In this document: positions 63,564 through 64,000 of the stretch, piece after piece | Position numbering within the stretch: position 1 is the stretch's first letter | How the letters are laid out: each line of letters opens with the position of its first letter | Notes under the pieces: model-generated | Seen by the model: only the letters and a program-made list of their open reading frames with translations | The model's database searches: none | Told to the model about the DNA's origin: nothing | Origin: Pithys albifrons albifrons | Taxonomy: Eukaryota; Chordata; Aves; Passeriformes; Thamnophilidae | DNA: 64,000 nt | Assembly: GCF_047495875.1 (NCBI RefSeq) | Contig: NC_092473.1 | Coordinates: 11,747,733-11,811,732, forward strand | Reading direction: 5' to 3' | Made by a program: the position numbers and the translations under genes

Positions 63564-63690
63564 CCTGCGGGGCTCCTCCGGGAGCGGGTCTGAGTGCCGT
63601 GCACGGGCCTCCGCATCCCCCGTGCCCTCCTCCACCTGCACTCGCAGCAGACTCCTCCTCCGGACACCGTCCCAGCCCTGCCTGCCTGCT
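63564..63690 (-). other. Unassigned candidate exon with strong donor
   Basis: On the minus strand a GC-rich segment ends in GCAGG|GTGAGTG at 63,563. One frame is open through it (reading ...DPLPEEPRR before the donor), but I recognise no protein family. It could be a 5' exon of TMEM184A or part of a neighbouring gene. No convincing acceptor was found on its upstream side. Confidence 0.22.
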
Positions 63691-64000
63691 GGCAGTGGGC
63701 ACTGCCAGTGCCCCAATTACCCTTACTGCTTTCCGGGTCCTGCCAGCACCCCACTCATCCCACTAGCACTCTCCTTTTCCTGCCAACACCTCAACGGCCC
63801 TCGATGTACCCTGGGCCCTGCCAGCACCCTACTTACCTTACCAGCACCCCCGTTGCCCTTGCTGTGCCCTGCTCAGCCTCCCAGTGCCTCAGTCACCCTT
63901 CACTGTGCCACAGGCTCCCCGGGAGCGGGAGCAGCAGGTCGGGCTTTGTCTCCTGCGGAAAAGCCACCCAACTTACCTTTCCAGTCTGCCACACTCGGCA

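Larger units (their letters stand above)
60595..64000 (-). other. Upstream region of TMEM184A, exons unresolved
   Basis: The first coding exon needs a 5' UTR exon upstream, somewhere in or beyond this stretch. I recognise no protein-coding gene here. A GC-rich patch at 61,980-62,180 and another at 63,500-63,700 are candidates. From about 63,730 to 63,870 the phrase 'cctgccagcacccy' recurs in degenerate form, perhaps a weak minisatellite. Confidence 0.5.

Overview
This window is vertebrate nuclear DNA, most likely from a bird. It has long multi-exon genes with short introns, CpG-island promoters and several 3' ends of CR1 LINEs (the typical avian retroposon), and no mammalian SINEs were recognised. 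The gene order INTS1 - MAFK - TMEM184A matches the human 7p22.3 block, with one extra gene inserted. The species cannot be fixed from the sequence.

From left to right: (1) 1-23.6 kb holds INTS1 on the minus strand, entering from its 5' end at 23,551. I placed 38 coding exons (5,490 nt, 1,830 codons, every splice phase consistent); the last ~360 residues lie beyond the left edge. (2) 23.8-24.45 kb is a G-rich degenerate minisatellite split by a CR1. (3) 24.4-34.6 kb is a minus-strand GH31 alpha-glucosidase of the lysosomal acid alpha-glucosidase (GAA) type: 19 coding exons, 926 residues, with an N-terminal membrane anchor, a trefoil domain and intact catalytic aspartates. Its promoter is probably the GC-rich block at 34.1-34.7 kb. 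(4) 34.7-37.6 kb is intergenic: a 37-bp tandem repeat, a ~0.7-kb CR1 and a GATG-rich minisatellite. (5) 37.6-51.9 kb is MAFK on the plus strand: CpG-island non-coding first exon, 7.9-kb intron, two coding exons (156 residues) and a long AU-rich 3' UTR. (6) 51.9-54.9 kb is an intergenic gap between convergent genes. (7) 54.9-60.6 kb is TMEM184A on the minus strand, 8 coding exons, 422 residues. (8) 60.6-64 kb is its upstream region, with two unproven candidate 5' exons.

The genes do not form a functional cluster: INTS1 is the scaffold of the Integrator RNA-processing complex, the GAA-like enzyme hydrolyses alpha-glucosides, MAFK is a bZIP transcription factor, and TMEM184A is a multi-pass membrane protein. 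The most noteworthy items are the extra GH31 gene between INTS1 and MAFK, and an NF-E2/MARE-type site just downstream of MAFK's first exon, which suggests autoregulation. I saw no sign of a new multi-gene system.
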